From an uncultured Collinsella sp. (GTDB taxonomy: Bacteria; Actinomycetota; Coriobacteriia; Coriobacteriales; Coriobacteriaceae): 24,779 nucleotides of DNA. How positions within the stretch are numbered: the stretch's first letter is position 1; every line of letters starts with the position of its first letter. A program made the position numbers and the translations under genes. The stretch spans positions 1 through 24,779 of the forward strand of contig UQAU01000027.1 in NCBI GenBank assembly GCA_900539035.1, read 5' to 3'. Under the pieces are notes generated by a model. That model ran no database searches. It had not been told where the DNA came from and saw only the letters and a list, made by a program, of their open reading frames with translations. This document shows, one piece after another, positions 16,937 to 24,743 of this stretch.

Positions 16937-18085
16937 TCATTCCCCCTTCCCGATAACGACGTCATTTCCAACGACGGCCGTATCCTTGGTGGTATCGACA
17001 GAGCCGAGCTTCACGCCCTCTTCGACCGTGGAGTTCTCGCCCAAAATTGCACGGCAGATGTGCGCGCCGCTCTTAACGTGCGCACCCGGCAGCAGCACGG
17101 AGTCCTCGACCACGGCGCGCTCCTCGATGATGACATCGGTCGAAAGAATCGAGTGGCGAGCGGTGCCGTAGATCTTGCAGCCGTTGGAGACCAGGCAGTC
17201 GTCAAGGCGGCCGTCCGGGCCAATGTAGTGCGGCGGACGCGTGGTGATGTTGGACATGATGGGGAAGTGCTTGTCAAACAGATCGAACTCGGGGTTATTG
17301 CCCAGCAGGTCCATCGAGGTCTCGTGGAAGCTGGCGATGGTGCCGACGTCCTTCCAAAAGCCGTGGAACTCGTAGCTGTACAGGCGCTTGCCCTCGCCGA
17401 GCAGCTTGGGGATGATGTCCTTGCCAAAGTCGTGGCTCGAGCGCTGGTCCAGAGCGTCCTCCTCGAGCGCCTCGATCAGGACGTCGGCCGAGAAGATGTA
17501 GATACCCATGGAGGCGAGGTTCGAATCGGGCTTATCGGGCTTCTCGGTGAACTTGGTGATGCGGCCGTCCTCGGGGTCGGTGGTCAGGATGCCAAAGCGG
17601 CTGGCCTCCTCCCACGGCACGGGCATAACGCTCACCGTGAGGTCGGCGTTGTTCTCAATGTGCGTCTTGAGCATCTTGCGGTAGTCCATGCGATACAGGT
17701 GATCGCCCGAAAGAATCAGGACGTACTTGGGGTCGTTGGCCTTGATGTAGTCGAGGTTCTGCGTAATGGCGTCGGCCGTGCCCGCATACCAGGCGCCGCC
17801 GGTCTGCGTCTCGTACGGCGGCAGGATCGACACACCGCCGTCACGGCTGTCCAGATCCCAAGCCTCGCCGGAGCCCACATAGGCATGCAGCAGGTAGGGA
17901 CGGTACTGCGTCAGAACGCCCACCGTGTCGATGCCCGAGTTGGAGCAGTTGGAGAGCGAAAAGTCGATAATGCGGAACTTGCCACCAAAGCTAACCGCCG
18001 GCTTGGCGATCTTTTGGGTGAGTGCCCCCAATCGGCTGCCCTGTCCTCCTGCGAGGAGCATCGCGATGCATTCTTTCTTACTCAT
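16937..18085 (-). CDS. glgC: Glucose-1-phosphate adenylyltransferase GlgC
   Basis: Makes ADP-glucose from glucose-1-phosphate and ATP, the committed step of bacterial glycogen synthesis. The 382-residue protein has the nucleotide-binding LAGGQGSRLG (residues 11-20), KPAVSFGGKFRIIDF, the catalytic-site LSGDHLYRMDY, the sugar-phosphate-binding FTEKP, and the C-terminal beta-helix. The length is standard. AGAAGGAGA gives a strong ribosome-binding site ahead of the ATG at 18085. It follows glgP by 107 nt, which contain a GC-rich hairpin, and is coupled to glgD downstream. Allosteric control is usual in this family, but the effector cannot be read from the sequence. Confidence 0.96.
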   Translation of the reverse strand: MSKKECIAMLLAGGQGSRLGALTQKIAKPAVSFGGKFRIIDFSLSNCSNSGIDTVGVLTQYRPYLLHAYVGSGEAWDLDSRDGGVSILPPYETQTGGAWYAGTADAITQNLDYIKANDPKYVLILSGDHLYRMDYRKMLKTHIENNADLTVSVMPVPWEEASRFGILTTDPEDGRITKFTEKPDKPDSNLASMGIYIFSADVLIEALEEDALDQRSSHDFGKDIIPKLLGEGKRLYSYEFHGFWKDVGTIASFHETSMDLLGNNPEFDLFDKHFPIMSNITTRPPHYIGPDGRLDDCLVSNGCKIYGTARHSILSTDVIIEERAVVEDSVLLPGAHVKSGAHICRAILGENSTVEEGVKLGSVDTTKDTAVVGNDVVIGKGE

Positions 18086-18125
18086 CGATTTCTCCTTCTG
18101 TCATCGATGTTCTTAAACCCATTAG

Positions 18126-18156
18126 CGACGGGCGCGGCGCTCGGTCGCGCCCGTCG
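18126..18156 (-). promoter_or_regulatory. GC-rich hairpin between glgP and glgC
   Basis: CGACGGGCGCG (18126-18136) pairs with CGCGCCCGTCG (18146-18156), an 11-bp stem with a 9-nt loop, in the 107-nt gap. On the minus strand only CTAATGGGTTT follows. It could be a leaky terminator or a stabilising 3' structure that separates glgP levels from glgC levels. Confidence 0.5.
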
Positions 18157-18192
18157 AATAACGCCGTGCTGGCATAAGGGAGCTCGCGGCCT

Positions 18193-20619
18193 TTACGCGT
18201 GCCAGATTTCGTCGCGGTACTCGCGAATGGTGCGGTCGCTCGAGAACCAGCCGCTCGAGGCGGTGTTGAGCAGGGCCTTGCGGTTCCAGGTCTCCTGGTC
18301 GCCATAGCTGCCGGTAAGCTTCTCCCACGCATCCACGTAGCTGCGGAAGTCCGCCATGACCAGGTCGGGGTCGTTGTTGTTCATGAGCTCGTTGTAGATG
18401 CTCTCGAAGTTGCCCGAAAGGCCGGCAAACGTGTTGTCCTTGAGCTCGTCCATCACGCGGCCCAGGCGGTCGCGATCGTTGTTGAGCGTATCCCAGGCAA
18501 AGTAGCTGTTCGATGCCCAGAGCTGCTCGACCTCGGGGGCGGTCAGGCCAAAGATAGCCTCGTTCTCGCGGCCGGCCAGGTCGGCGATCTCGATGTTCGC
18601 GCCGTCGAGGGTGCCGAGCGTAATGGCGCCGTTCATCATGAGCTTCATGTTGGACGTGCCCGAGGCCTCCTTGCCGGCCGTGGAGATCTGCTCCGAGATC
18701 TCGGCGGCGGGGTAGATGAGCTGGGCGTTGCTTACGCGGAAGTTGGGGATAAAGCAGACCTTCATCACCTCGTTGACGCGCGAGTCGTTGTTGATGACGT
18801 CGGCCACGGAGTTAATGAGGCGGATGGTCTCCTTGGCAAAGGTGTAGCTCGAGGCCGCCTTGCCGCTAAAGATGAAGGTCGTCGGCGTCACATGGAAGTT
18901 GGGGTTGGCGATGCGACGGTTGTAGATGTCCATCACCTTCATGATGTTCATGAGCTGGCGTTTGTAGGCGTGGAAGCGCTTTACCTGGACATCGAAGACG
19001 GTGTTGGGGTCAATGACCAGACCGGTCTCGGCCTTGACGTAGGCAGCCAGGCGCTCCTTGTTGGCGCGCTTGGAGGCACCCACGGCCTTCAGGAACTCGG
19101 TGTCGTCCTTAAACTCCTTGAGCTTCTCCAGCTCAAAGGCGTCCTTGAGCCAGCCGTCGCCAATGGCCTCGGTCACGAGCTTGGCATAGGTGGGGTTGGC
19201 CTCGGCAAAGAAGCGACGGTGCGAGATGCCGTTGGTCTTGTTGTTGAACTTCTCGGGCGTCAAGGCATAGAAGTCCTTGAGCACGATGTTCTTGATGATG
19301 TCGGAGTGGATCTTGGCCACGCCGTTGACGCTGTGGCTGCAGATTACGGACAGGTTGGCCATGCGAATCTCGCCGTCCCACAGAATGGCGGTCTGGCGCA
19401 GACGCTCCTGCCAGCCCTCCTGCGTGGTGTCGAACGACTCGTGCCAACGACGGCTGATCTCGTCGATGATCTGGTACACGCGGGGGAGGAGCTTGGAGAA
19501 CGTGCCGATGGGCCACTTCTCCAGAGCCTCGGGCAGGATGGTGTGGTTGGTGTAGCTCACGACCTGCGTCACGATGTTCCAGGCGTCGTCCCACTCGAGC
19601 TTCTTCTCGTCGATGAGGATGCGCATGAGCTCGGGGCCGCACATGGCGGGATGGGTATCGTTGGTATGGATGGCCACAAACTGCGGCAGCAGCTCCCAGT
19701 TCTCGCCATGCTCCTTCTCAAAGGTGTCGAGCAGGCTGTAGATGCCAGCCGAGACAAACAGGTACTCCTGCTTCAGGCGCAGCAGACGGCCGTGTTCGCC
19801 GGCGTCGTTGGGGTAGAGGATGGCGCTGATAGCCTCGGCCTCGGCGCGCTCGGCGTCTGCAAGGGCGTAGTCGCCGCGGTTGAAGGCCTCAAGGTCAAAG
19901 TGCTCCTCGACCGGCTCGGCGGCCCAAACGCGCAGCTTGTTGACGGTCTCGCCGGCATAGCCCACAACGGGGATGTCATAGGGGACGGCCAGGATGTCCT
20001 GCGTGTCCACCGTGCGGTAGAACGTGCGGCCGTTCTCCTCAAAGCCCTCGACGCGGCCACCAAACTTAATGGTCACGGCCTTGTCCTGACGACGGACCTC
20101 CCAGGGATAGCCGTGGGTGAGCCACTCGTCGGTGGCCTCGACCTGGCTGCCGTTGACGATCTCCTGCTTAAACAGGCCGTAGCGGTAGCGCATGCCGTTG
20201 CCGTAGCCGGCAATGCCCTCGGCTGCCATCGAATCCAGGAAGCATGCGGCCAGACGGCCCAGGCCACCGTTGCCCAGCGCCGGATCGGGCTCCTGGTTCT
20301 CGATGACGGAAAGATCGAAGCCCATGTCGTCGAGCGCCTCGGCGACCATGTCACGTACGCCAAAGTTGAGCAGGTAGTTGTCGAGCAGGCGGCCGATCAA
20401 AAACTCGATCGAGAAGTAGTACACGCGCTTCTTGCCCTCGGCGGCCGCACGGGCGTCGCTCTTGGTGGCAACGGTGCGTGCCTTCTCGGCCACGAGCTTG
20501 GCCAGGGCGTTAAAGCGGTCGAGGTCGCTGGCGGCCTCGACGCTCTTGCCGCTAATGCTCATGACGGCATCGCGATAGAGCTCGGAAAACTCCTGCTTGT
20601 TGTCGAAGATCTTATTCAT
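18193..20619 (-). CDS. glgP: Glycogen phosphorylase GlgP
   Basis: PLP-dependent GT35 enzyme that releases glucose-1-phosphate from the non-reducing ends of glycogen. The 808-residue protein has the typical N-terminal half (YYFSIEFLIGRLL; EPDPALGNGGLGRLAACFLDS) and the phosphorylase signature EASGTSNMKLMMNGA with the PLP-binding Lys659. The length is in the family's 800-840 range and no segment is missing. AAAGGAA lies just ahead of the ATG at 20619. It sits between glgB and glgC, so breakdown and synthesis genes share a transcription direction and probably a message. The bound glucan must be debranched further; the amylase/glucanotransferase fusion downstream is the candidate. Confidence 0.97.
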   Translation of the reverse strand: MNKIFDNKQEFSELYRDAVMSISGKSVEAASDLDRFNALAKLVAEKARTVATKSDARAAAEGKKRVYYFSIEFLIGRLLDNYLLNFGVRDMVAEALDDMGFDLSVIENQEPDPALGNGGLGRLAACFLDSMAAEGIAGYGNGMRYRYGLFKQEIVNGSQVEATDEWLTHGYPWEVRRQDKAVTIKFGGRVEGFEENGRTFYRTVDTQDILAVPYDIPVVGYAGETVNKLRVWAAEPVEEHFDLEAFNRGDYALADAERAEAEAISAILYPNDAGEHGRLLRLKQEYLFVSAGIYSLLDTFEKEHGENWELLPQFVAIHTNDTHPAMCGPELMRILIDEKKLEWDDAWNIVTQVVSYTNHTILPEALEKWPIGTFSKLLPRVYQIIDEISRRWHESFDTTQEGWQERLRQTAILWDGEIRMANLSVICSHSVNGVAKIHSDIIKNIVLKDFYALTPEKFNNKTNGISHRRFFAEANPTYAKLVTEAIGDGWLKDAFELEKLKEFKDDTEFLKAVGASKRANKERLAAYVKAETGLVIDPNTVFDVQVKRFHAYKRQLMNIMKVMDIYNRRIANPNFHVTPTTFIFSGKAASSYTFAKETIRLINSVADVINNDSRVNEVMKVCFIPNFRVSNAQLIYPAAEISEQISTAGKEASGTSNMKLMMNGAITLGTLDGANIEIADLAGRENEAIFGLTAPEVEQLWASNSYFAWDTLNNDRDRLGRVMDELKDNTFAGLSGNFESIYNELMNNNDPDLVMADFRSYVDAWEKLTGSYGDQETWNRKALLNTASSGWFSSDRTIREYRDEIWHA

Positions 20620-20713
20620 ACGTTCCTTTCCCCCGGGGATGTTTCTCCCGGAACGGTTATGACATGTATCCTACGCCCCGGCGGGGCGGGTAATTGCAGT
20701 GGTAACGCTTTTG

Positions 20714-22963
20714 TTACGCATCCTTGCCAGATGCTTTAACAGCGCCTGCCTTAGCCTTGGGAGCAGCCTTTTTAGTGGCTGCCTTCTTGGCCGTGGTGGA
20801 CTTGGCAGAAGCCTTGGCAGCCTTCGCCTTAGCCGGAGCCTTCTTAGCAGCCGCTGGCTTGGGCTTCACCGAGGACGTACGCTTGCGCGTCGCCTTCTTG
20901 GGCTCCTCGACCACGGGCGGCTTATAGCTGCTGGGACCGCGGCGCTTAAGCACCACGCCTGCCAGGCCGGGTACCTTGATCTCGATGGAGTCCATCTGCC
21001 CGTTCCAGGGATAGGGCTCGCTCGAGCAGGTGTAGGGCTCCTCACCGGCATAACCGCTGCCGCCAAACTCGGGACGGTCGGAATCAAAGATGACCTCCCA
21101 GTCGCCCTCGCGCGGCACGCCCACGCGGAAGCTCTCGTAGCTCGCCGGGTCAAAGTTGATCAAGATCACCAGGTCGTCATCGACGTCCTCGCCCTGACGC
21201 ACAAAGCTCACGATGGACTGCTTGGAGTTGTCCGCGTCGATCCAGGTAAAGCCGTCGTCGGTGTAGCCGCGCTCGTACAGGGCAGGCTCGGCAGTGTACA
21301 GGTGGTTGAGCGCCTTGATGAACGCCTGATGATGACGGTGGGTCTCGTACTCCTCGGTCAGGAACCACTGAATGGACTCGTAGTAGCGCCACTCAATAAA
21401 CTGGCCGATCTCGTTGCCCATAAAGTTGAGCTTGGCACCGGGGTGCGTCATCTGGTAGAAGGCCAACGTGCGCAGGCCGGCAAACTGGCGCCACCAATCG
21501 CCCGGCATGCGGCCGATGAGCGAGCACTTGCCGTGCACGACCTCGTCGTGGCTCAGCGGGCAGATGAAGTTTTCGGTAAAGGCATACATAATGGAGAACG
21601 TGAGCAGGCCGTGGTTGCCGGGGCGCCACGGAAAATCGGTCTGCATGTAGTGCAGGGTATCGTTCATCCAGCCCATGTCCCACTTGTAGTGGAAGCCCAG
21701 GCCGCCGTCCTGCGGCGGATAGGTCACGAGCGGCCACGCAGTGGACTCCTCGGCCATCATCATCACGTCGGGGTAGTGCGCCTCAACAGCGCAGTTGACC
21801 TGACGGATAAACGCGCTGGCGTCCAGGTCCTCCTCGGTACCGTACTTGTTGAACTTCTTTTGGCCGGGATCATCGATGCCAAAGTTGAGGTACAGCATGC
21901 TGGACACGCCGTCCATGCGAATGCCGTCAACGTGGAAGTTCTCGAGCCAATAAAGCACGTTAGAGACCAGGAAGGAGCGGACCTCGCCGCGGGCAAAGTC
22001 AAACTTGTGCGTGCCCCAGTTGGGGTGAATCTCGTGCTCAAACAGCATGTGGCCGTTAAAGGTGGCAAGACCGTGGGAGTCGGCGCAAAAACCGCCGGGC
22101 ACCCAGTCCATGATTACGCCGATGCCGGCCTCGTGGCACGCATCGATAAAGTGCATGAGCTGCTGCGGGTTGCCGTAGCGCGACGTGGCGGCATAGTAGC
22201 CGGTCGTCTGATAGCCCCAGGAGCCGTCGAAGGGATGCTCCATGAGCGGCATGACTTCGATATGCGTATAGCCCATGTCGCGCACGTAGTCAACGAGCTC
22301 CACCGACAGGTCGTCGTAGGTGTAGAACTCGCCGCGCTGCGCGGGGAAGGGATCCATGGGGCCGGGGTAGTTGCCGTACTCATCGGGCTCGCCCTGCGGC
22401 GCGTCGCCGTGGCGCTTCCACGAGCCAATATGCACCTCGTAGATGTTAAGCGGCTGCGACATGTGGTTGTGGTCGGCGCGGCGCTTGAGCCACGCGGCGT
22501 CGTTCCACTTGTAGCCATCGAGGGTCCACAGCACGCTCGCGGTACCCGGGGGGCACTCGGCCTTAAAGGCATACGGATCGGCCTTGTAGAGCTTCTCGCC
22601 CTCGTTGGTCTCGATGAGATATTTATAGAGCTGGCCCTGCTCGGCGCCAGGAATAAAGCCCTCCCAGATAGCGCTCGTATGCACGGGCACCAGCGGGTTG
22701 GCTTGCTCATCCCAATTGTTGAATTCACCGATAACGTGGACACTCTTAACGTCGGGCGCCCAAACGCAAAAGCGCCAGCCGCGCGTGCGCTGCTGCGTGT
22801 CGGGATGCGCGCCCATCTTTTCCCAGCTGCGCTCCCACATACCAATGCCAAACAGGTAGACATCGTCCTTGGAGAGCTCCGGTGCGTGCGGAGCCGGTTT
22901 GCGGGTTGCGGGCTTTTTAGCCGTTGGCTTTAGCTTTGTATCGCTCACGTTTGATCCCATCAT
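20714..22963 (-). CDS. glgB: 1,4-alpha-glucan branching enzyme GlgB with H1-like C-terminal tail
   Basis: Creates alpha-1,6 branches in glycogen. After a Lys/Pro-rich N-terminal stretch (TAKKPATRKPAPHAPEL) there is a CBM48 module (WRFCVWAPDVKSVHVIGEF) and a GH13_9 barrel with nucleophile Asp351 (GIRMDGV), acid/base Glu405 (MAEEST) and Asp473 (PLSHDEVVHGK), then the beta domain. Residues from about 677 to 749 form an Ala/Lys/Thr/Pro-rich basic tail that includes KKATRKRTSS, like that of GlgA. The start is uncertain. The ATG at 22963 is given, but a TTG at 23008 extends the frame and a GTG at 22948 has GGGA six to seven bases ahead. It is the first gene of the minus-strand glycogen series. Confidence 0.95.
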   Translation of the reverse strand: MMGSNVSDTKLKPTAKKPATRKPAPHAPELSKDDVYLFGIGMWERSWEKMGAHPDTQQRTRGWRFCVWAPDVKSVHVIGEFNNWDEQANPLVPVHTSAIWEGFIPGAEQGQLYKYLIETNEGEKLYKADPYAFKAECPPGTASVLWTLDGYKWNDAAWLKRRADHNHMSQPLNIYEVHIGSWKRHGDAPQGEPDEYGNYPGPMDPFPAQRGEFYTYDDLSVELVDYVRDMGYTHIEVMPLMEHPFDGSWGYQTTGYYAATSRYGNPQQLMHFIDACHEAGIGVIMDWVPGGFCADSHGLATFNGHMLFEHEIHPNWGTHKFDFARGEVRSFLVSNVLYWLENFHVDGIRMDGVSSMLYLNFGIDDPGQKKFNKYGTEEDLDASAFIRQVNCAVEAHYPDVMMMAEESTAWPLVTYPPQDGGLGFHYKWDMGWMNDTLHYMQTDFPWRPGNHGLLTFSIMYAFTENFICPLSHDEVVHGKCSLIGRMPGDWWRQFAGLRTLAFYQMTHPGAKLNFMGNEIGQFIEWRYYESIQWFLTEEYETHRHHQAFIKALNHLYTAEPALYERGYTDDGFTWIDADNSKQSIVSFVRQGEDVDDDLVILINFDPASYESFRVGVPREGDWEVIFDSDRPEFGGSGYAGEEPYTCSSEPYPWNGQMDSIEIKVPGLAGVVLKRRGPSSYKPPVVEEPKKATRKRTSSVKPKPAAAKKAPAKAKAAKASAKSTTAKKAATKKAAPKAKAGAVKASGKDA

Positions 22964-23014
22964 GACGCGGCAGCGTGTTGCCTTGGTGACTAGATGCGAA
23001 AGGTCCAAGGCTGC

Positions 23015-23088
23015 ACGAATCGAAGGGACGGCGAAGTTTCTGTGATTCGTTCCACCTCGCGTGCTCGGTGGAACTTTCGGCAGAAACT
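23015..23088 (-). promoter_or_regulatory. Nested hairpin with alternative pairing in the glgB leader
   Basis: Outer arms AGTTTCTG/CAGAAACT (23035-23042 with 23081-23088) enclose inner arms GTTCCACC/GGTGGAAC (23049-23056 with 23067-23074). A third segment, ACGAATC (23015-23021), is complementary to GATTCGT (23044-23050), which overlaps the inner arm, so two folds compete. This is the layout of a leader switch, but no known riboswitch class was recognised. Confidence 0.45.
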
Positions 23089-23160
23089 ACGATAACACCT
23101 GTGCGTTAGTTTTATGGACGAAAGCGGATTTGCGGGGGCGTTTAATCGGTAAGCGACATG

Positions 23161-23190
23161 TTTATACCACTGGCAGAATTGCCGTGGTAA
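23161..23190 (-). promoter_or_regulatory. Possible glgB promoter
   Basis: On the minus strand TTACCA (complement of 23185-23190) and TATAAA (complement of 23161-23166) are spaced 18 bases apart. The -35 box lies inside one TGGTAAAAC motif and the -10 next to a half-site, as expected for a regulator that occludes the promoter. Start-site position and strength are not known. Confidence 0.45.
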
Positions 23191-23273
23191 AACTCTTGAC
23201 AGTTTTACCAATTAGGGTTTCAAAATTGTTAGCCTGACGTTTGGTAAAACGTTTTTAGCAGGTTGTTTACCAT
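23185..23273. promoter_or_regulatory. Cluster of TGGTAAAAC / GTTTTACCA operator-like motifs
   Basis: TGGTAAAAC (23185-23193) and GTTTTACCA (23202-23210) form a perfect 9-bp inverted repeat around an 8-nt spacer that includes most of TTGACA (23196-23201). A second inverted pair follows: TGGTAAAAC (23242-23250) and GTTTACCAT (23265-23273). A degenerate half-site TTTATACCA is at 23161-23169. A CAAAAT at 23221-23226 may be the matching -10 for TTGACA. The motif recurs before the amylase fusion at 13246-13289. Confidence 0.6.
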
Positions 23274-23294
23274 TTGACATCGAAAGGTTCGTTT

Positions 23295-23984
23295 ATGTCC
23301 CATACCGCCGCTCCCAAGGTTGCTTTTATTTTCGATTGCGACGGCACACTGGTTAATAGCACCCCCGTTTGGGCCTATGCCCAGCCCGAATTATTGCACC
23401 GCCACGGAGTTGACGTGACGGTCGACGATTTTGCCCAGTTTGAGCATCTTTCGCTCGAGGACGAATGCCAGGCCTACCACGACACCTGGGGCATTGGCGA
23501 AAATGGCGAGGAGCTCTACCGCGAACTGAGCGACATCCTGATCGATGGCTACTCCAAGGTGCCGCCGCGCGAGGGCCTGCTTGCATTTTTGAAGCAGGCG
23601 AAGGCTGCCGGTGTTGCCATGTGCGTGGCCACGTCCACGCCGGCCGAGCTGGTTGAGTGTGCGCTTGCGGGCGCCGGGCTTAATGCCTACATGGAGTTTG
23701 TGACCACCACGGGTGAGGCGGGCCGCTCCAAGCGGTTCCCCGATGTGTACGAGCTGGCGCTGCGCCGTCTGGAGGAGCGCCATGGGCACCAGTTTGAGTA
23801 CACATGGGTGTTTGAGGACGCCGTCTTTGGCCTTAAAAGTTCGGGCACCGCAGGCTTTAAGCGTGTGGGCATCTATGACCCGTTCGGTCGCATGGAGCGC
23901 GACGAGGTTCGCGCCAACTGCGATATCTTTATCGATAGCTATGAGGACCTGGATCTGGCCCGCATGCTTTCGTTTGAGGGATAG
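23295..23984 (+). CDS. HAD-superfamily phosphatase, beta-phosphoglucomutase-like subfamily
   Basis: A 229-residue HAD hydrolase. Motif I is FDCDGT (nucleophile Asp14, general acid/base Asp16), motif II Thr113 or Ser114 in VATSTP, motif III Lys146 in GRSKRFPD, and motif IV FEDA (Glu174, Asp175). A helical cap lies between motifs I and II, as in the phosphoglycolate phosphatase/beta-phosphoglucomutase group. The substrate cannot be read from sequence. Its shared control region with glgB makes a sugar phosphate an attractive guess only. GAAAGG (23282-23287) sets the ATG at 23295; an upstream in-frame TTG at 23274 lacks support. The stop is 9 bases before the thiamine pyrophosphokinase start, so the two form an operon. 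Confidence 0.85.
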   Translation: MSHTAAPKVAFIFDCDGTLVNSTPVWAYAQPELLHRHGVDVTVDDFAQFEHLSLEDECQAYHDTWGIGENGEELYRELSDILIDGYSKVPPREGLLAFLKQAKAAGVAMCVATSTPAELVECALAGAGLNAYMEFVTTTGEAGRSKRFPDVYELALRRLEERHGHQFEYTWVFEDAVFGLKSSGTAGFKRVGIYDPFGRMERDEVRANCDIFIDSYEDLDLARMLSFEG

Positions 23985-23993
23985 GCGAGAGCT

Positions 23994-24635
23994 GTGGCTT
24001 GCAAGGTATTGGTGGTCTGCGGCTCGCCCGTGGTGGCGAGCACGAATCTTTTGCGCAGGCTAGTGGGGGAGTGCGACCACGTTGTCGCCGTGGACCGCGG
24101 GCTCGACGCGCTGCTGAGCGCGGGGCTAGGCTGCGACGTATATGTGGGGGATGCCGACACAGTGAGCGATGCCGGCCGCGCGCTGGTCGATGCCGCTACC
24201 GACTTTGAAGTTGAGCGCCATGACCCGTACAAGGACTATACCGATCTGGCGCTGGCGCTCGATTCCGTCCGCCGTCGCTGGCCGGGTGCCGAAGTGGTTG
24301 CGACCTGCGCCACCGGCGGCCGTCCTGATATGGCGCTATCCGTACTGGGCCTGCTCGCGGGCTACGATGACGCCCCAGTCTGGATTGCCGAGGACAAGGT
24401 GGTCTCCCGCATCCTTCACATAGGTGAGTCGTGGACCATCGAAAACGCCGAGGGCAAGACGTTCTCCATCATCGCCATTGCCCCCAACGCAGAGGTAAGC
24501 GAACACGGTCTAGAGTGGGAGCTAGACCACAGCCCCCTGGGCCTGTTGGCCGACACGGGCATCAGCAACGTCGTCAGGTCAACAGCCACAATCCAAGTCC
24601 ACAACGGCACCGCCATCGCTTACCTCTACAAGTAA
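23994..24635 (+). CDS. thiN: Thiamine pyrophosphokinase
   Basis: Predicted to transfer pyrophosphate from ATP to thiamine, giving thiamine diphosphate. The 213-residue protein has the family plan: an N-terminal catalytic part with VAVDRGLDALL (Asp34), GDADT (52-56), YKDYTDLALAL (Lys80, Asp81, Asp84), a GGRPD segment (109-112), and a C-terminal beta domain ending at SxATIQVHNGTAI. Two signatures deviate: GDADT stands where most members have GDFDS, and the GR-x-D-H motif reads GRPDM. The start is a GTG nine bases after the HAD stop, with a modest GGCGAG site ahead. A terminator lies about 80 bases downstream. The family assignment is fairly secure, the exact activity less so. Confidence 0.85.
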   Translation: MACKVLVVCGSPVVASTNLLRRLVGECDHVVAVDRGLDALLSAGLGCDVYVGDADTVSDAGRALVDAATDFEVERHDPYKDYTDLALALDSVRRRWPGAEVVATCATGGRPDMALSVLGLLAGYDDAPVWIAEDKVVSRILHIGESWTIENAEGKTFSIIAIAPNAEVSEHGLEWELDHSPLGLLADTGISNVVRSTATIQVHNGTAIAYLYK

Positions 24636-24671
24636 GGTCTATCGCATCAGGGTTTTATCGGGACGGTGGAT

Positions 24672-24702
24672 AGAAATAAGCGCTCGAAGAGTGATTATTT
24701 CT
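24672..24702. repeat. Small AT-rich inverted repeat after thiN
   Basis: AGAAATAA (24672-24679) and TTATTTCT (24695-24702) are exact complements around a 15-nt loop, between the thiN stop codon and its terminator. It may be a transcript 3' structure; nothing more can be said. Confidence 0.4.
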
Positions 24703-24717
24703 GCCCCATTACAGTTT

Positions 24718-24743
24718 GAGTCGTCCGAAAGGGCGGCTCTTTT
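24718..24743 (+). terminator. Rho-independent terminator after thiN
   Basis: GAGTCGTCC (24718-24726) pairs with GGGCGGCTC (24731-24739), using two G-U pairs, across a GAAA tetraloop, and is followed by TTTT. It ends the HAD-thiN transcript. Confidence 0.85.

Larger units (their letters stand above)
22964..23294. other. 331-nt divergent intergenic region glgB / HAD gene
   Basis: This region holds the glgB leader with a nested hairpin (23035-23088), a probable minus-strand glgB promoter (about 23161-23190), a TTGACA box for the plus strand (23196-23201), and five copies or half-copies of a TGGTAAAAC / GTTTTACCA motif. The HAD ribosome-binding site is GAAAGG (23282-23287). It appears to be the main control region of the glycogen locus. 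Confidence 0.65.

Noticed and set aside
18199..20739. Very long plus-strand open frame opposite glgP
   Set aside because: It is antisense to a complete glycogen phosphorylase with all its motifs. Its Val/Leu/Gly/Asp/His-rich product has no family features and arises from the codon bias of the true gene. The same applies to long antisense frames opposite gltX, priA, glgB and the amylase fusion.
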